DNA of 64,000 nucleotides from Amorphophallus konjac (lineage: Eukaryota; Streptophyta; Magnoliopsida; Alismatales; Araceae). Below the pieces are notes generated by a model. The model did no database searches, was not told where the DNA came from, and saw only the letters and a list, made by a program, of their open reading frames with translations. Position 1 is the stretch's first letter; each line of letters begins with the position of its first letter. The position numbers and the translations under genes are program-made. The DNA is taken from positions 290,580,200-290,644,199 of the forward strand of contig CM040125.1 in assembly GCA_022559845.1 (NCBI GenBank). The letters are read 5' to 3'. Shown here in pieces: positions 10,421 through 22,734 of the stretch.

Positions 10421-13400
10421 TCACGGCCGTCGGAATATATCTTCGAAGGCCAGAAGACCCACATAAGGAGCGGCTCCTAGCTCGTGAAGGCGCGCCTCCT
10501 CCTCCTGAAGCCCAATGGACATGTCCTGGAGAGACATCACTCGTCCCTCCAGCGAGGCCACCTCCTCTACGGACTGCGGCCGGATAAAGGATAATTGCTG
10601 CAGCTCGGCTCGAAGTCCAGAGAGCTCCGTCTCCAGGATGGCTATCCGGTCCCGCACAGCTTCCTCCCGCTGAATAGCACCTTGTAGCTCGGCTCGGCGT
10701 CCATCAAGCATAAGCGTCAGCTTCCCCAGCTCAGACTTATATTCTGACCTCTGCAACTTCAACGCCGTTAGCTTATCAACCATGGTCCGTGCTAGGAAGT
10801 CTCTTCGATGCACGAATTTCAGTAGAAGCAGCACCCGCTGAGCCCATATGTTCAAAGGGCAGCCCATGGCTTGCAGGCCAGCGGTGAAGTGATTGGCGAT
10901 TTCCTTCAGTTGCAGATACGTCAAGCCAGGTTGGGATTCTACCAGCTGACGTAGCATGTCCAAATATTGCCAGACAAAGTTGTCAGAGGAAGCGAAGCCA
11001 AAGGAGGCAGAGGGGACGACTTCAAAGGTCACCTCGCCATCGATATCTTCCCACAATGCAACGTCCGGCTGAGAGGACGAAGACGGCAAATCTGCTGTAG
11101 GGGCTGGCCAGTCCCTCTCTGTGCTCTCCTGCTGAGCTGAAGATTCCTCCCCTATCGCTGTATCGGAAGCTATAGCTTGAACATCCACAGGGGGAGAATC
11201 GATGAAGGAGGGAGCTGCCTCTTCATGAGTCTCTTGAATAAGGGCATCATCTTCAGCTGCTCTTTCTGGTGACAGGGAGGGAGCTGCCATAGTCGGAGGA
11301 GGCAGAAGTCCAGTCTCTATAGCCACTATGGCAGGGACTGCTGACTCAGGCGCAATTGACATTATTGCGGCCGGTATAAAAGCGGAGCTTCTAGATGGAT
11401 CGGCTTCGGCTCTGAAATCTGAAGCCCTGATAGGAATGCAACTTTCTCCTGAGGCCCCCAAGTCCAATGATGCTAAATCCGTCGAAGACTGTATCCGCAC
11501 TGGCACAGGGCGAATGACCTCAGGAACTCCCATACAAGTTAAAGGCAGAAAAGGGACAATAGCCCAGTCTGTAGAAGAAATGTCCGTGAAAGTTGCGGTT
11601 GTGTCTGAGCTCGCAGTGACAATGCCCTGAGACCAAATCAAAGCAACTTTCAGCACTAGATAAAAGAAACAGATGAAGCAACAAACACGAAAAGGAACCC
11701 ACCTTTGAAGCAGGGTCCACACCCTCGAAGTGGGGTGAAAGAGGAGGAAGCTCCGTAGTCGGAGTAACAAACGGTGGAGTTATGTTGATCTCGGTGTCGA
11801 GCCCGGCAAACTCCTCTTTCAACTCCTCCTCAGAAGATAGCACCAGTAGCTTAGCAGGCTGAAAAGGCAGAACACCTTTTGCAAATACAGGCGGGGCCTC
11901 TGATTCAGGAGCGTCCCCCTCACTGCCGATGAAAGTCGCTTCCTCCTCATCAGAGACGATCTTAGAACTGCCTGAGGATATTTCCACACTAGCTATATGC
12001 TGTGGGGCCACCTCCAAAGCATGTCGGGATGTAGACCGGGTAATTATGCGTCTGGCCGGAACAGTACTCTGCTTCGACTGAGTCTTGTGACCCTCCTGTG
12101 GTTGAAGCAATTCTTCTGTCATCATGGCCTCAGTCTGCTCTTCGCCTGCCACTGCTACAAAAAGGGACCTATGAGGAATATAGCAAAGAAAACAATGCAA
12201 GTATGAAACAGATGAGAAAATACACTTACCCTCCGCCTCACTAGCCGGCGTGGGAGAAGGCAACCTGGTCTCCACCACAGAAGGTGCCACAACTGGCTCT
12301 TGAGCTGTGCAAAAGGGAGGGGTCAGATTCAAGGACTCCTTTGAGATCCTGCAAAAGATGATGAAGAACGCAAATGCAAGCTTTTGATGTTACACTGAAA
12401 CGATGTCTGGGCAGCCTCCCTTTGAGACTCAAACTCATCAAATGAGGGAATATCGGAGAGACTGGTCCCAGTGTCCATCGCTACCGAAGCCGACTGCTCA
12501 GCATGAGCCTTCTTGGCCTTCTTGGCCTTCCCAACTGTAGCCTTAACTACGGAAGCCTTTCTCTTCTTGCCAGGAGGCAGGGGAGTAGTAGTCAGTGCTG
12601 CTGCAGGGATTTCAAAATAAGTAGGCTTCTCAGCCTGCGCAATGATTTTTCGGTAAAGCCCCTGTCGCTTTATATCAGGCCTGTCTATTGAAGATGTCAG
12701 AGAGGTAATGTGATCAGTGGATGCAGAGTGTGAATACTGAGCAGAAAGCACTGCAGTCAGAAAAGAAGAGATCATACCTGCTGGGCCGTCGTAAAAGACA
12801 GAAAGCGGCCAGTACAGATAAGCTACCTCCTTGGAGCAGGAAGCAGCCTCCTTGATAAGCCAACAGACATCACCAAATGTCTGGCATTTCTCCACTAAAG
12901 CTGCTAGATCACTATGACCACGTGAGTCAAGGCATCGAAATAAATCGAGGTGGTCCATGCCTCAACCGCCGACATAATGAAAGGAGATGAACAGTGGCTT
13001 ATTCAAGATGCCGGCTAGCGGGCTTTTCGCAGACAACCCATGTAAGTTCAGCAGAATGAACAGCCAAGACGTTTGCTTGTAGTACGTCTGGGTCCTGTCC
13101 TCCCTACGCACAAACGTCCTGTATGGATGAAATCTATCTGTCGGACCCCTCCAAGGGACTACTGCCGGGAGCGGCTCTTCGACAGAGAATGGGTATTGCT
13201 GCGCCTCCAAACGAGCGCCCCCTACACGGCTCAGATGTTTCAAGCTCTGCCTGAAAGTGTCCTCGTTAATAGCAGCGAAGACAGGAGCAGGCGGGTCGGA
13301 ATTCTTTTCCTTCAAAGCCCAACGCTGGGCCAGATAGTTCTCCGCCTCCCATTGGTGCTGTGAATAAAGCCTCTTCAGGTGGGCCTCGGGGATGTCAAAT

Positions 13401-15592
13401 ACTGGCCCGGGCTGTTGTTTCAGAAAAGAGTGCTCGGCCACATCCCAGAAAGCACCCCTACCATCCCTGTAAAAGCTGGTTCGAGTGTTCCACCATTTGA
13501 TATATTCAGATGTAACTCGGGGAACACGGTTTGAAACGGTGGGAACTCTGAAAACTGTGCCATCCTGGCGATGATAGAAATCCCACCACAACCGGCCATC
13601 ACCAATAATGGTGGACCCATGCTTGGCCCGGCTGTCCAGGGGAAACTGAGCAGCTGATGTAGGGATGTGCTGGTCATAGCCAAAGTTCCTCCCAAAGCGG
13701 AATGGATAGTATGGTTCCAGAAGAAGCAGGCCACCCTTCCTGAAGACTAAAACACTGGGCCGAATGGCCATGGCTCATCTGACCACCTCCGGCTCTAGGA
13801 TTGGCCGAGCAGTGTTAACCCCTGAGACAGGATGGATATAGGTCTCTACCTCTTCCAGCTTGCACTCTCTCTGAGAGTGAATCAAAGGAGCTGAACCTGC
13901 TGCTAAGCTCCAGAAATGAATACTGCCAGGGGCATCCACTGGTATTTTTATCAGTCGGCCCCTTATTTTGAATAGCTGATCAGAGAAAGGACCAGGTTCA
14001 GCACTGGCAAATTCAACCATTCTGGGCAATACTGTGTCTGCCTGCAGGGTTCTGGGAGCCAACTCAGGAAATAGACTGCAAACCCAGGCGTTGAAGAAAT
14101 GAAAAGGACCCACGGTCCTCAAAGAACGGGGAGTCCGGTGCTTGTACAGATCCCCCAAAGACTTGTATATCAAACACAGGGCCACTGGGCAAAGCGATAA
14201 CCTCATCCCCCAGGCCATCTGACAGGCTGGGTATATAGCTTCTGGCCGAATGACTGTCTCGTCCCCTTGAGGGAGAGCGAAAGTGCACAACCAGAATGTG
14301 AAATAAGCCGCACAATGTGTGATGGGATCTACCCCTACTGGGTTGGGACCGCCTTTGCCCACATGGCGTAATGAAGATGGCAGCGCCGACTTATAACGAG
14401 GAGCCCTTATCTACTTGCTAGCAGTCGGACCCACGGAAGGGAAGTCTGCATATTTCAGGGGACCGTCAAAGAAGTACTGAATCCACTGCCCTACCCGGAT
14501 CCTCAGCTTGCTGCCTTTCTCTCGGGGATGATAACCTTTGGAGGACCCTCTACGGTACGCCAGACAGATGGAGCGATATGCCTTCATCAGGTACCAGTAT
14601 GAGAAGCCAATGGAATATCTGCCTTCGCCATCAGAGCTATCCTTCTCAGAATCTACCAAGCAGACTTCTTCATACGGTTCGCCATCAATAGGCAGACCAG
14701 AGAGCTGTGATAAACTCCAGAGGTCAAGAGATGTCTCACCCTCTGCTGTATAGAATGTGTTGTACAAAGGGTAGAATACTTCGAACATTCCGCAGCATAA
14801 CCCTTTGGATGTGGGGTAGCGAAATCTCGAAGCAAAGACACTATGATATACCCCGGCTCTGATCAGCAGAGGGGCATATTCTTTCAGAACAAACTCAGTA
14901 AACTCCACTACTCCTACCCGGAATAGGTGGGCGTCAGTGATCTTGGTATCTCCAAACCAACCAGCGGCCAAATGATACTTGAACTGAACGGCCAAACAAT
15001 TCAACACAAAGGGTTCTTCACGGTATCCCCACTTTATCGATGCTAGGAATTAACCATAGCCGGGCTTTTCCCTATGAACTCGGCCGCTAGCATTATCCCA
15101 CCGAGCCGGTGTGAATTCCGGGGCCCGGGTCAGCATTTTCTTCTTCGGCTCCAGCTCCGATATGCCAAGGACTGCATCCTAGTCACGCTTCTCCCCGGGA
15201 AGATAGATAGCCTTGCCGCGATACACTGACTCCTTCAGGCTATCTCGCTCGGCAAGGATGGCAGCTTCAACCACGCGGGCTATCCGGTAGTCTCGCATGC
15301 CACCCACTGTGAAAGTTCGGATGAGCGGCATCAAGTGACGGTCCTTCGGGAGGTCTGGCCGGTAGCTATCATCCCGTCTGAAGCATGTCTCGGTCACCGT
15401 GGAGTATACCCGGGCTGTTGACACTGTGTCAGTTTCAGAATCAGACGATTCGTCAACTGAAGCAATCCTGTCGTATCCAAAGTCCAAGCTGTGCACGTTC
15501 AGCCAGTTTACTGTGGCCCGTGATATATCTGGTTGGGCTGACGAGCTTGTTCTGATGACTCCAGAGGATGTAGCAGCAGAGCCTGAAGCCAT
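10421..15592 (-). pseudogene. Antisense plant-mobile-domain (PMD) gene of Tat-A, multi-exon, decayed
   Basis: This gene lies opposite to gag-pol, between integrase and the 3' LTR. From ATG at 15592 one minus frame runs to about 12778, and later exons follow. Proposed introns are 12777-12681 (GTATGA..ACAG), two less certain ones near 12393-12351 and 12317, 12229-12153 (GTAAGT..GCAG) and 11702-11627 (GTGGGT..TCAG). The last exon runs 11626-10421. The N-terminal half resembles PMD (aminotransferase-like) proteins: an NTFYTAEGETSLDLW block followed by LSGLPIDGEPYEE at about 14680-14780, the usual PMD signature. The C-terminus is acidic and Ser/Pro-rich, then a Leu/Glu-rich coiled coil (about 10480-10780). 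Five in-frame stops (15179 TAG, 15050 TAA, 14411 TAG, 13775 TGA, 12962 TGA) make this a pseudogene. Its molecular function is unknown; host PMD proteins are linked to silencing and genome stability. Confidence 0.7.
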
Positions 15593-16339
15593 TGCAGTGT
15601 CTGCAGTCAAAGAAGAAAGGTGAATTAAAAGTCCTAAAACAATGGGCAGTCTTATAAAGATTGTAACATGAGACCCTATGAAAATTTCGGCAGCATCTCC
15701 CCTTATTTGGGGTCTGCCCAAGAAGAATAGGGAGTCACCAACCAAGAGGGGGTGATCCCAGAAACAAAAGGGATTGAATCCCCAAAAAGCGTCATACCCG
15801 GGCGAAATCTAATAAGACGGGGAGAAAGCTGAACGGTCGGAGGGGAGGAACTCGTCGCCACCGCCGAGAGAGAAAAGAAAATGAAGAGAGAGAACGAGCT
15901 GTGAATAATGAGAAGGAAAGAGGCTTTCGGCGCCTCAAATAGAAGCCCGAAGCGAAAGGTTCTCGGCGGGGTAAAACGCGCGCCGAGAACCCCCAGTCCG
16001 AGAGCCCCCTTCGGCCAAAAGGCGCGCCGAGAAGTCCTCCGCGCTGGGAAGCTAGGCGCGCCGAGAAGTCCTCCGCGCCGGGAAGCTCCGCGCCGAGACC
16101 CCCGTCTCCGCGCCGAGAAGCCTATGGCCTCGTGCCGAGAAGCTCCAAAGTGCTGAAAATAAAGTTAGAAAATATGAAGATAGAAAAGATACGTGTACAG
16201 AATATTGTTGCAATGAGATGATCAGGTCTAAGGACCGGATTGAAGAGAAAATGAGGAAGATACCCTCGAATAATGAAAGTCACCTGCAGGCCCCGTGCCG
16301 CTTATTCTGCGCTTACGCCGCCCGCAGGTGGGGGGCATT
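15593..16339. other. Spacer between antisense gene and 3' LTR with GCCGRGAA cluster
   Basis: This stretch would hold the promoter and 5' UTR of the antisense gene. Between about 15940 and 16145 it contains a dense, GC-rich cluster of (GC)GCCGAGAA and CGCCGGGAA variants, about ten in 200 bp. The same motif recurs in the adjoining LTR. No ORF with recognisable coding character is present. Confidence 0.6.
16320..16339 (+). other. Polypurine tract of Tat-A
   Basis: The purine-rich GCAGGTGGGGGGCAT stretch lies immediately 5' of the TGTTGACACC LTR start. This is where the primer for plus-strand DNA synthesis is expected. Confidence 0.75.
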
Positions 16340-17092
16340 TGTTGACACCTTGAAAATGAACAAGGGTGGAAGTAGATCATACCCACAGTGAAAGACCAAT
16401 GATGAAGCTCATCAACCATTTACCCGGCTGAAGCCTTTGTCGGCCAAGCGGATGTCCGGTGCCGATGTCACTCAGACGGCAGCACTGATAAAGTAGTAGT
16501 CGCTTGACTAATGAGACCTCCTAGCATACTTTAATAAGAGCTATGTTACTGCCTCATCCAAGAATCCACAGATGACATGTCAGGGTAAGTCAGATGTCGG
16601 CTTATTGACAGATGTGATGTGAGATAAAGATGAAGCTGGTACCGGCAGATGAAGATTGTAAAGGCTTTTGTAAAGTCAGAACACAAGAAGAATCGTCTCC
16701 ACAGATTATACACCCGGCTGAAGTCTTCCCAGACTAAAGCTGATGTCCGATCTCGTCACCATTCAGGTGACGATATCGATAAAATGATGCCCGGTTTTGT
16801 CATCATTCAGATGGCAATACTGATGAAACCCCTGTCTGCGGACTGATGAAAACCCTACTAATGATCTCAATACAAACTATATCACCAACAGAGGACCCTT
16901 TTGGGTGTTGATGTACTTGAGGGGCCGATAAAGGGCCTGGTTTGAGAGACCTAAGTGGGCCTGTAATAGTGGCATCGGGAGCCCCTTGTCGAAGCCCAAT
17001 GGCTGCACCGAAAGGTTGGAGTCCTGCGCACCGGGAAGCCCTCAGCTGAGGCGCGCCGTGAGATGCCTGCCGAGAAGGCAAAGAGGGACGGT

Positions 17093-17099
17093 TATAAAG
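17093..17099 (+). promoter_or_regulatory. TATA box of the Tat-A LTR
   Basis: TATAAAG sits in GGTTATAAAGCCCC, downstream of a GCCGAGAA-containing U3 and just upstream of an A/G-rich then CT-rich leader. That is the position expected for the RNA polymerase II promoter of the element. Confidence 0.6.
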
Positions 17100-17387
17100 C
17101 CCCCTTCCCTTCAAAGAAAAGAAAGGAGGACAACAAGAAAAAAGAGAAGCAGAAGATAGAGATAGGGAGAGATAGAAAAATATAGAAGAGAGACCGATAG
17201 GGAAAAAAGAAGAAGCTGGGAGAAGAAGAAGAAAGGAAGACTCAGGTGGGTAACCGGGGAGGGAGAGGAGTCAATGCTCCGCCCTCCCCCATGCTTTCCT
17301 CTCTTTTTTTTCTTCCTGATGTAATCTGGCGAGTCTTTCTCGATTTATCAATGTAGCCGGAGGATTCCGGTCTCGATTTCCACCTCT

Positions 17388-17593
17388 CTGTCTTTCATTT
17401 CCCTTCTACGATCTGTGTAAGTTTGGGATGATGCAATGAAATGAAGTATCAACATGGCCCGTTTGGGCATTCGATTGATTGAGATATCTGCTGTCTTTCA
17501 TTTCCCTTCTACGATCTGTGTAAGTTTGGGATGATGCAATGAAATGAAGTATCAACATGGCCCATTTGGGCATTCGATTGATTGAGATATCTG
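17388..17593 (+). repeat. 103-bp tandem duplication inside the LTR
   Basis: Two nearly identical copies of a block starting CTGTCTTTCATTTCCC and ending near TTGAGATATCTG. A third partial copy of the first bases follows at 17594. One C/T difference (GGCCCGTTTG versus GGCCCATTTG) suggests a fairly recent duplication. Confidence 0.9.
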
Positions 17594-18039
17594 CTGTCTT
17601 TCTCCCCTTCTTGCATCGGTTGTTCTTCAGGATATCGGTTTGCCTAGATGCTCCAGCTTTCCGACTCGTGTTTCGACCTCCCCCCCTAGCCCGTTCTCTG
17701 GTGAAGGACGAAGACGGAGCCTCAACCCTCGTTCAGTGGGTTATTGGGCTCTGTCTCCCCTCTTCCCTCCCCTCGGATCATGGTTTTCTCGAATATCATA
17801 TATTTCTACTGAGCTCCCATTTCGTTCAGGGTCAGAGACATCTATCTCTTGACCGTCTGAGCAGCAGGTGAGTAGAGAAAATGCCATACGTCCCACGAGG
17901 ATTCGATAATGGATGGTATGCCCTTTCACTGATACTAACCTCCATGTAATCCCCTCCTGCACTCCAGATCTTGCCTCAATCTGAGCCAAAAATCCCAGAA
18001 GTCTCCTGAGCAGAGTATCGCAATCAAGCCATAAACCCT

Positions 18040-19090
18040 TTAGCCCCTTCCCGGCGTGGTCATTTCCCCGCCGAGGGCTACGCCGCCGAGAGGTCCCTTT
18101 CCTTAGCCCCTTCAGCAAGTCAATAAAGCCCTTCAATATAGCCTTCCCGGCCCGGGCTTCCCGGTGCCAGGTTCTCGGCGCGGTGACGGGCGCGCTGAGA
18201 AGTCCCCCACGCCGGGGACCACCCCTTGTGCCTTCCACCCCTTCGAACTGTAAACCACACCGATAGCCCCTACAGTCCGTTCAGTGTGACCTTGAATTCG
18301 GTCGAAGGACGCCCCGGATCACCATATATACCTAAGGGATAAAGATTATTGGGGATAACCCCCCTACATAACCTTACGAGCCAAGGAAACTCTGCCACTG
18401 CATAAGTTTCAATGGCCTCAAAGGGATATTAAGTTAGTGCTGTAATCACATACACGGGCTAGGGGTCCCATACCCCCCCTTTTTCTGGCTTTCATCCCGG
18501 CATTCCGTGGGTGATCGTCTATCACTCCCTGGTAGACGCTAGGTACGGGGGAGGTGCTGCTGAAATCCTCCCAGGCCAATGAAAGATAACACTGAAGCTG
18601 TCCTCGGGACTTCGCATAGCAATGGTGAAAAAGTTCTCTGCGTTGGACTCTTCTCCTCCAATCCCTCTCAGCTCTCGGCCTCCTTTGAAACATATACAAC
18701 TAAAACCAGTTGAACCCCATCTCTGAGTCCCCAGAGCCAATCTACTTTGATATAAATTCCCAGAAAACTCTTAAAACCCCAAAAACAGGGTACCGTAAAA
18801 TCCTAAACTCCTCACGGCGCCCAAACACCAATACCTTCTCCGCACCGAACTCTCGGCGCCATCAGCTCCCGGTGCAGCTTTCAGCGCGCCGGGAACCCTC
18901 ACGCCGAGAACTCCTCATCCTCCCTTCAGCCTACGCCGAGAACCCCCTTGAAGAGTCTCCGTCGTGCCGGGAAGTCGGCGCCGGGAGCTTCTTGGACTTT
19001 TCCCTTCGGCCACGCTGGGAACCTCCACCTTCTTGCCACTCACGCCGGGAGCCTTAGCCTTCCATCTGTGGTCATGCCGAGAGCCTAAGT
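18040..19090. repeat. Dispersed GCCGRGAA motifs in Tat-A U5
   Basis: Clusters at about 18040-18215 and 18820-19085 carry CGCCGAGAA, CGCCGGGAA and reverse-complement forms (TTCTCGGCG, TTCCCGGC), often preceded by GCGC. They match the clusters at 15940-16145 and about 16980-17080. The motif looks family-specific: I did not notice it in the copia elements or Tat-B. Confidence 0.65.
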
Positions 19091-19420
19091 TGCCACCCTG
19101 TGAGCCCAAATGCCTAGAGCTAACCCACACAGAGATATTCGTGGATCACCAGATATGTCCCGAGGATAAAGTTAAAGGGAGGTAGACTCCCTTATGTTCC
19201 ATCGATTCGTGTCGAAGTCACAACGACGCGCCTCCCTCTTAGCTCCGGTGAGCTATGCCAATGCATGTGTGCCACCAGCTCCTGTGAGGGAAGATTCAAA
19301 CATTGCCCTAGGGCATACATGTGTAACGTGGAGAGGTCCGACCTCTCTCTTCCTTTCGGCTTTCATCCCGGCACTCCGTGGGTGATAACCTATTTCCCTC
19401 TGGGCATGATCCAGACTATG
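18295..19420 (+). repeat. Degenerate internal duplication of LTR sequence (two blocks about 0.85 kb apart)
   Basis: Block 1 (about 18310-18560) and block 2 (about 19140-19420) share, in the same order, GGATCACCA(T/G)ATAT, GGATAAAG and GGCTTTCATCCCGGCA(T/C)TCCGTGGGTGA. The blocks are diverged, so this is an old duplication. Confidence 0.7.
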
Positions 19421-19917
19421 GAGAGGTGCTGTCAAAATGTTAATCGATGCTTTAAACCTCCGTCATGATCGTGGCTCATCCTATCCGCGATTGATATCCT
19501 CTGTTTCACCTTTCCCCTGAGTCTGATTATTTTTGAACCGTCGATTCAGCGATACAGTTTGATTCTATGGTCAATGTTATTCTCTTACCTGCCTTCCGGG
19601 CCTGGTATGAAGTTCACAGTTATGTACATGAATATCTGTTTGCCTTATGAGGCCTCCTATTTTGGCGTTTAATCAAGTGTTCTCCTTCTTAGGAAGGGCG
19701 TAATTAACGTCATAGCCTTTATGGTATGACGGACTTCGGGTCCCGACTCGGACTTCACAATCGACTTATTAAAAGTCAGATCGAGCGCATAATAAAATTG
19801 TCACCCCGGTGACTGGCATGCCTAATAATCAATAAATACAAATAAGAGAATTTCCCAAATAAAATTTAAATAATAATAAAATTTAAATAATTTAAAAATA
19901 AAAATCCGCGTTCCACA

Positions 19918-20488
19918 CCTGGGCAATGTATAGACTTGGCCCAACTAAGAACCAATGGATGCATAGACTTTTCGAAGCAGATTGGGCAATGTCCAGACTT
20001 GAAGATGTGAGCGACACAATGTATAGACTTGGCCCCTTGAAGGATGTACAGACTTGAAGCATAGAACGTGGGTAAAGATGCTACAGTCCAATGTATGGAC
20101 TTAGCTTAGACAATGCATGAGACGAAAGCTCTGTACAGACTTTTAAAGCCTGAAGCCCAATGTGACGTATAGACTTACACGAGACGCTCAATGAGACGCT
20201 CAATGTACACACTTCAATTTCCAGTGTATAGACTTGCCTTAGACGCTAAATGAGATGGACGTTGTGCAGACTTGCTGTGCCGTGCATGAACAGTGCAATG
20301 TATAGAGTTCATGTGCTGTGCAAACGGATGTATAGACTTGAGCTAAGCAAGCTATAGTGCCGATGTGTAGACTTGGCCAATGTTCAGACTTAAATGCTCG
20401 ACCAGTGTACAGACTTCGACAAAACACATCGTGCAGCAGTGTATAGACTTGGTTCCGTGAAAGCTACAGTGCAGTAGGATGTACAGAC
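19918..20488 (-). mobile_element. Fragment of a copia (Sirevirus-like) LTR, minus orientation
   Basis: About 18 copies of TGTATAGACTT and close variants (the reverse complement of AAGTCTATACA) are spaced 20-45 bp. The same motif fills the LTRs of Copia-A and Copia-B, so this is LTR DNA of that family. It is cut on the left by Tat-A and on the right by Copia-B, and is therefore older than both. No coding sequence is present. Confidence 0.7.
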
Positions 20489-21570
20489 TGTTTGGGTTCG
20501 GTGCTAGTATTCAGAGGGGGGGTGAATGAATATGGCCTATAAAAAGTTTCACCCAATTGACATATTAGGCTCACTAACTATTTAGAATGCTAACTAGACA
20601 GATTTATCAAATCTGGAAGACTAATTAGCAGATGCGGAATTAAACAAACAGATAGTGAGCACTCTAACAAGACAAGTTAGACAAACTATAGCTCAATTAG
20701 AATTTCGCTCACTCAACAGATTAGACACTTAGAACAAAATTTGATCAAGTCATCTAATGAACCTGTGATCAAACACTTGGAGCGCCCCTATGCAAACATC
20801 TAGCGGAAGCAAACCATAAGCAATCAAACCACAATGCAAGAGGGGTTTTTAGGTGGTTCAGTCCTCCAGACCTACATCCACCCCACACTCAAACCGAGTG
20901 TGGCTTCCGCTGACTCACAGCTTGAACAGCTGGGCATTACAGCTTGCCTTACAACCGCTGGGCAACACAGCTTGCCGTCCAGTGGAATCCACCACTGCAA
21001 CCGCTGGGGATTACATCTTACCCGTCCAGTGGAAACCTCCACTGCCCACTGAGCAACACAGCTTGCTGTCCAGAGGAGTCCTCCTCTGCAAACCGCTAAC
21101 TAACAGCTTGAAAGACAATGTAAAATAGAAAACAGAAAAGATGGAAACACAGCAACTAAAAGCTGAACAATGAAGCATGAAATAAGCTCTAACAATGAGC
21201 AACCTCAGATCTGGTTTTGAACCAAAGATCTGAGGAAGGAACTCCTTCTCTTTCTCTCTCTCTCTTCTTCCCTCGATCTCACTCTCTTTCTTCACTCTCT
21301 CTCTCTCTTTCTCTTTCTTTTTCTTCTGCTAGATCGTGGAAGCACTCTCTCCTTTTTCTCTTACTCTTCTCTCAGCTTCTGCTCCTCTCTTCTCTCTCTT
21401 TTCTTTCCTCTCTTGTGCTGGATCGACAGCTTCTTTTCACTCTGCTTCGATCACGATCTCTCTCTTTCTTCTTCTTCTCCTTTTCTTCTTCTTTTCTTTT
21501 TCTGGATCGAAGGGCTTTCTGCTCTCCAGGCTTCTTCTTCGATCAGCCTTCTACAGAGGATGAAGGCTTC

Positions 21571-21578
21571 CTTTTATA
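21571..21578 (-). promoter_or_regulatory. TATA box of Copia-B LTR
   Basis: CTTTTATA on the + strand is TATAAAAG on the minus strand. It lies between the palindrome cluster (upstream in minus sense) and the CT-rich leader, the same order as in Copia-A. Confidence 0.65.
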
Positions 21579-21719
21579 AGCAGCAGCAGCAGGCACACTA
21601 GCGCGTGTGGCTTCCACATTTCCTGCCCTAAAAATTCGGACCACGTGGCAGCATCCTGGTCACGAGCCAGGCACCTCGGATCACGTGCCCTTCATTAGTA
21701 CGCATTTGAATTTGTCCCA

Positions 21720-22135
21720 CTGCGTCGACCCTGCCGTGGATAGCGTTGACGCGTTGAAGATAACTAGAGATAAGTCACCGCTTTCTTGAACTACTGAGTC
21801 GACGCTGCCAGTTGGTGGCGTTGACGCACGAACATGTACATTTGTACATTGGCGTCTCTTAAGCCACTGCGTAGACATTTCCAACTTGTGGCGTTGACGC
21901 ATTGATGCGTTCCAGTGAGCAACCAGCCTAGCATTTCTTAACTGTTGCGTCGACGCTGCTCCACTGCTGCGTTGACGCATCAGTAATCCAGTGATCACGT
22001 TCTTCGGCAGACAGACGTGCTGCGTGGACGCTGCTAGCCCATAGCGTTGACGCATGGATACGTTCTAGTGAACAACCAGCCTAGCCTTCTTAACTGTTGC
22101 GTCGACGCTGCTTGATGAGTGCGTTGACGCACCAG
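21720..22135. repeat. GCGTYRACGC palindrome cluster in Copia-B LTR
   Basis: At least ten pairs of GCGTCGACGC- or GCGTTGACGC-like decamers occur, usually two per ~25-30 bp separated by a variable spacer. Palindromes clustered upstream of the TATA box are a described trait of Sireviruses. Confidence 0.75.
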
Positions 22136-22443
22136 AGTAATCCAGTAACCCATTGGCTCTTCCTTTGTAACTGTTGTTTCCACGTGTCAGCATATCAGCC
22201 CCTTGGATCACGTGCCAAGTCTTGATGGCCTGAATCATCTGCAGACAGTCAGATGAAAATGAACTTAGTTCAGACGAATGTATATACTTAAGCAGAGCTG
22301 CCACTGTATGGACTTGAACAGTACAGTGAGTGTACAAACTAGGACTTGGTAAAACAAGGTCCAGTGTATAGACTTGCAGATACGAAGCCAATGTACAGAC
22401 TTAGAAGGATTTGAACCAGTGTCCAGACTTCAGGTTTGAAGAC

Positions 22444-22448
22444 CATTG
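22444..22448 (+). repeat. Target-site duplication of Copia-A, left copy
   Basis: CATTG immediately precedes TGTTGCATCC. The same five bases follow the 3' LTR at 62070-62074. Confidence 0.9.
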
Positions 22449-22734
22449 TGTTGCATCCCTATGGTTTTGATGATGTCCCACACTATAAATCAATCTTCTA
22501 TCTCTAGATTAATGCTGTTTCATCATGTGAGTGAGTACAGTTCAATGGTTGTCAGATATCATGCTTTACCTTAATTCTGCCTACACTCTGTCTGCACAGT
22601 CTTCACACCAGTGCGTCAACTCAGTGTGCTGATGCGTCGACCCTTCAGTCATTGTATGTCTCTGTTCTCACACCAGTGCGTCAACTCAGTGTGCTAATGC
22701 GTAGACTCTTCTGTTCAGGTTCTTCATTTGATTA

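Larger units (their letters stand above)
1..19917 (+). mobile_element. Tat-A: Ty3/gypsy Tat-like LTR retrotransposon, 5' truncated by window
   Basis: The element runs in the order gag, aspartic protease, reverse transcriptase, RNase H, integrase, which is the Ty3/gypsy order. These are followed by a long non-coding repeat region, an antisense gene and a 3' LTR beginning TGTTGACACC. Long extra DNA between integrase and the 3' LTR, often holding an antisense ORF, is a known trait of the Tat lineage (for example Grande and Retand relatives). The 5' LTR and the start of gag lie upstream of the window. The right end is approximate: the sequence changes to a copia-type LTR near 19918, after a CACA-type ending, and no TSD can be checked. 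The coding part is decayed by point stops only. Confidence 0.85.
16340..19917 (+). mobile_element. Tat-A 3' LTR (right end approximate)
   Basis: The LTR starts TGTTGACACC, the same start as the Tat-B LTR, right after a polypurine tract. It contains a TATA-like box, a CT-rich leader, a 103-bp tandem duplication and internally repeated U5 DNA. With no 5' LTR in the window the right end cannot be fixed. 19917 is chosen because an AT-rich tail ends in TTCCACA just before sequence that clearly belongs to a copia LTR. A length of about 3.6 kb is plausible for a Tat element. ORFs here are short and Pro/Arg-rich, and I do not consider them genes. Confidence 0.7.
20489..22448 (-). mobile_element. Copia-B 3' LTR, left part (minus strand)
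   Basis: This begins on the + strand as TGTTTGGGTTCGG. Read on the minus strand, this end finishes with a C-rich TTCACCCCCCC block and ..CCAAACA, like the equivalent Copia-A LTR end. Continuity with 62075-63049 is shown by the Copia-A insertion, whose CATTG duplication joins the two parts. The total LTR is about 2.93 kb. It contains a CT-rich leader (about 21240-21540), a TATA box, GCGTYRACGC palindromes (about 21720-22130) and TGTATAGACTT motifs. The apparent proteins over the CT-rich tract are low-complexity artefacts. Confidence 0.8.

Noticed and set aside
21217..21601. Long Ser/Leu/Phe-rich ORFs (LSLSLFF-type)
   Set aside because: They translate the CT-rich leader of the Copia-B LTR in several frames at once. 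They are low-complexity and not genes.
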